Assembly: GCA_012295275.1 (NCBI GenBank)
Contig: CM022665.1
Span: 5,317,901-5,381,900 of the forward strand
From: Chrysomallon squamiferum
Lineage: Eukaryota > Mollusca > Gastropoda > Neomphalida > Peltospiridae
Length of the DNA stretch: 64,000 nt
Direction: 5' to 3'
The translations under genes and the position numbers were made by a program. Shown piece by piece: positions 63,942 through 64,000 of this stretch. Each line of letters starts with the position of its first letter. The first letter of the stretch is position 1. The notes beneath the pieces are model-generated. The model searched no databases. It saw nothing but the letters and a program-made list of their open reading frames with translations, and was not told the DNA's origin.

Positions 63942-64000
63942 TAGATAGATAGATAGATACACACACAAGCTAATACATACATATCTCTTTAAATATATGT
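63180..64000. other. AT-rich right edge
   Basis: A short direct duplication of GTTGCTCATCATGACCG (about 63160-63192) is followed by unique AT-rich DNA, poly-A at 63352-63378 and (TA)n/(GATA)n at 63908-63958. No exon recognised. Confidence 0.6.

Overview
The window is AT-rich, intron-rich eukaryotic nuclear DNA with an extreme load of microsatellites: long (CT)n/(GA)n, (CA)n/(TG)n, (TGTA)n and (TAA)n tracts, and many poly-A/T runs. A decayed tRNA-derived SINE at about 13,905-14,140 (minus strand), whose body I recall as typical of molluscan SINEs, together with the proteins encoded, points to a lophotrochozoan, most likely a mollusc. There is no sign of bacterial operons, CRISPR arrays or viruses. 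All assignments rest on reading the sequence and on remembered family features; no database search was possible.

Region by region. (1) 2,662-9,212 (+): a four-exon gene, all introns phase 0, for a 633-residue protein. It has a single N-terminal membrane anchor and a long, very Asp/Ala/Gly/Val-rich domain of 11- and 25-residue amphipathic repeats; I do not recognise it and consider it the most novel gene here. A Tigger/pogo-like non-autonomous transposon remnant (about 4,680-4,985) lies in its second intron. (2) 9,250-15,600: intergenic, with simple repeats, the SINE and a degenerate tandem repeat. (3) 15,604-17,394 (-), perhaps extending to 19,285: a small four-pass membrane protein resembling the TMEM272 family. 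(4) 21,537-21,860 (-): an open, hydrophobic, receptor-like exon candidate. (5) 22,201-22,280: an inverted, truncated copy of lambda-crystallin exon 5 between (CT)n tracts. (6) 23,117-33,670 (+): a complete six-exon lambda-crystallin / L-gulonate 3-dehydrogenase gene (CRYL1-like), 324 residues, whose introns are packed with microsatellites. (7) 34,000-47,000: mostly non-coding, with minisatellites, a CpG-rich island at about 41,360-41,640 and an array of diverged repeats at 43,480-45,000. (8) 48,032-49,297 (+): the last two exons of an unidentified gene. (9) 51,607-52,775 (-): the main coding exon of a divergent class A-like GPCR. (10) 53,000-64,000: non-coding, with SINE-like pieces and a hAT transposase pseudogene (about 61,832-62,510).

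The genes are independent eukaryotic loci on both strands; nothing suggests a shared pathway or operon. The clearest structural surprises are the acidic hendecad-repeat membrane protein with recent in-gene tandem expansion, the inverted duplicate of a crystallin exon, and an Ala in place of the conserved catalytic Asn in the lambda-crystallin homologue.
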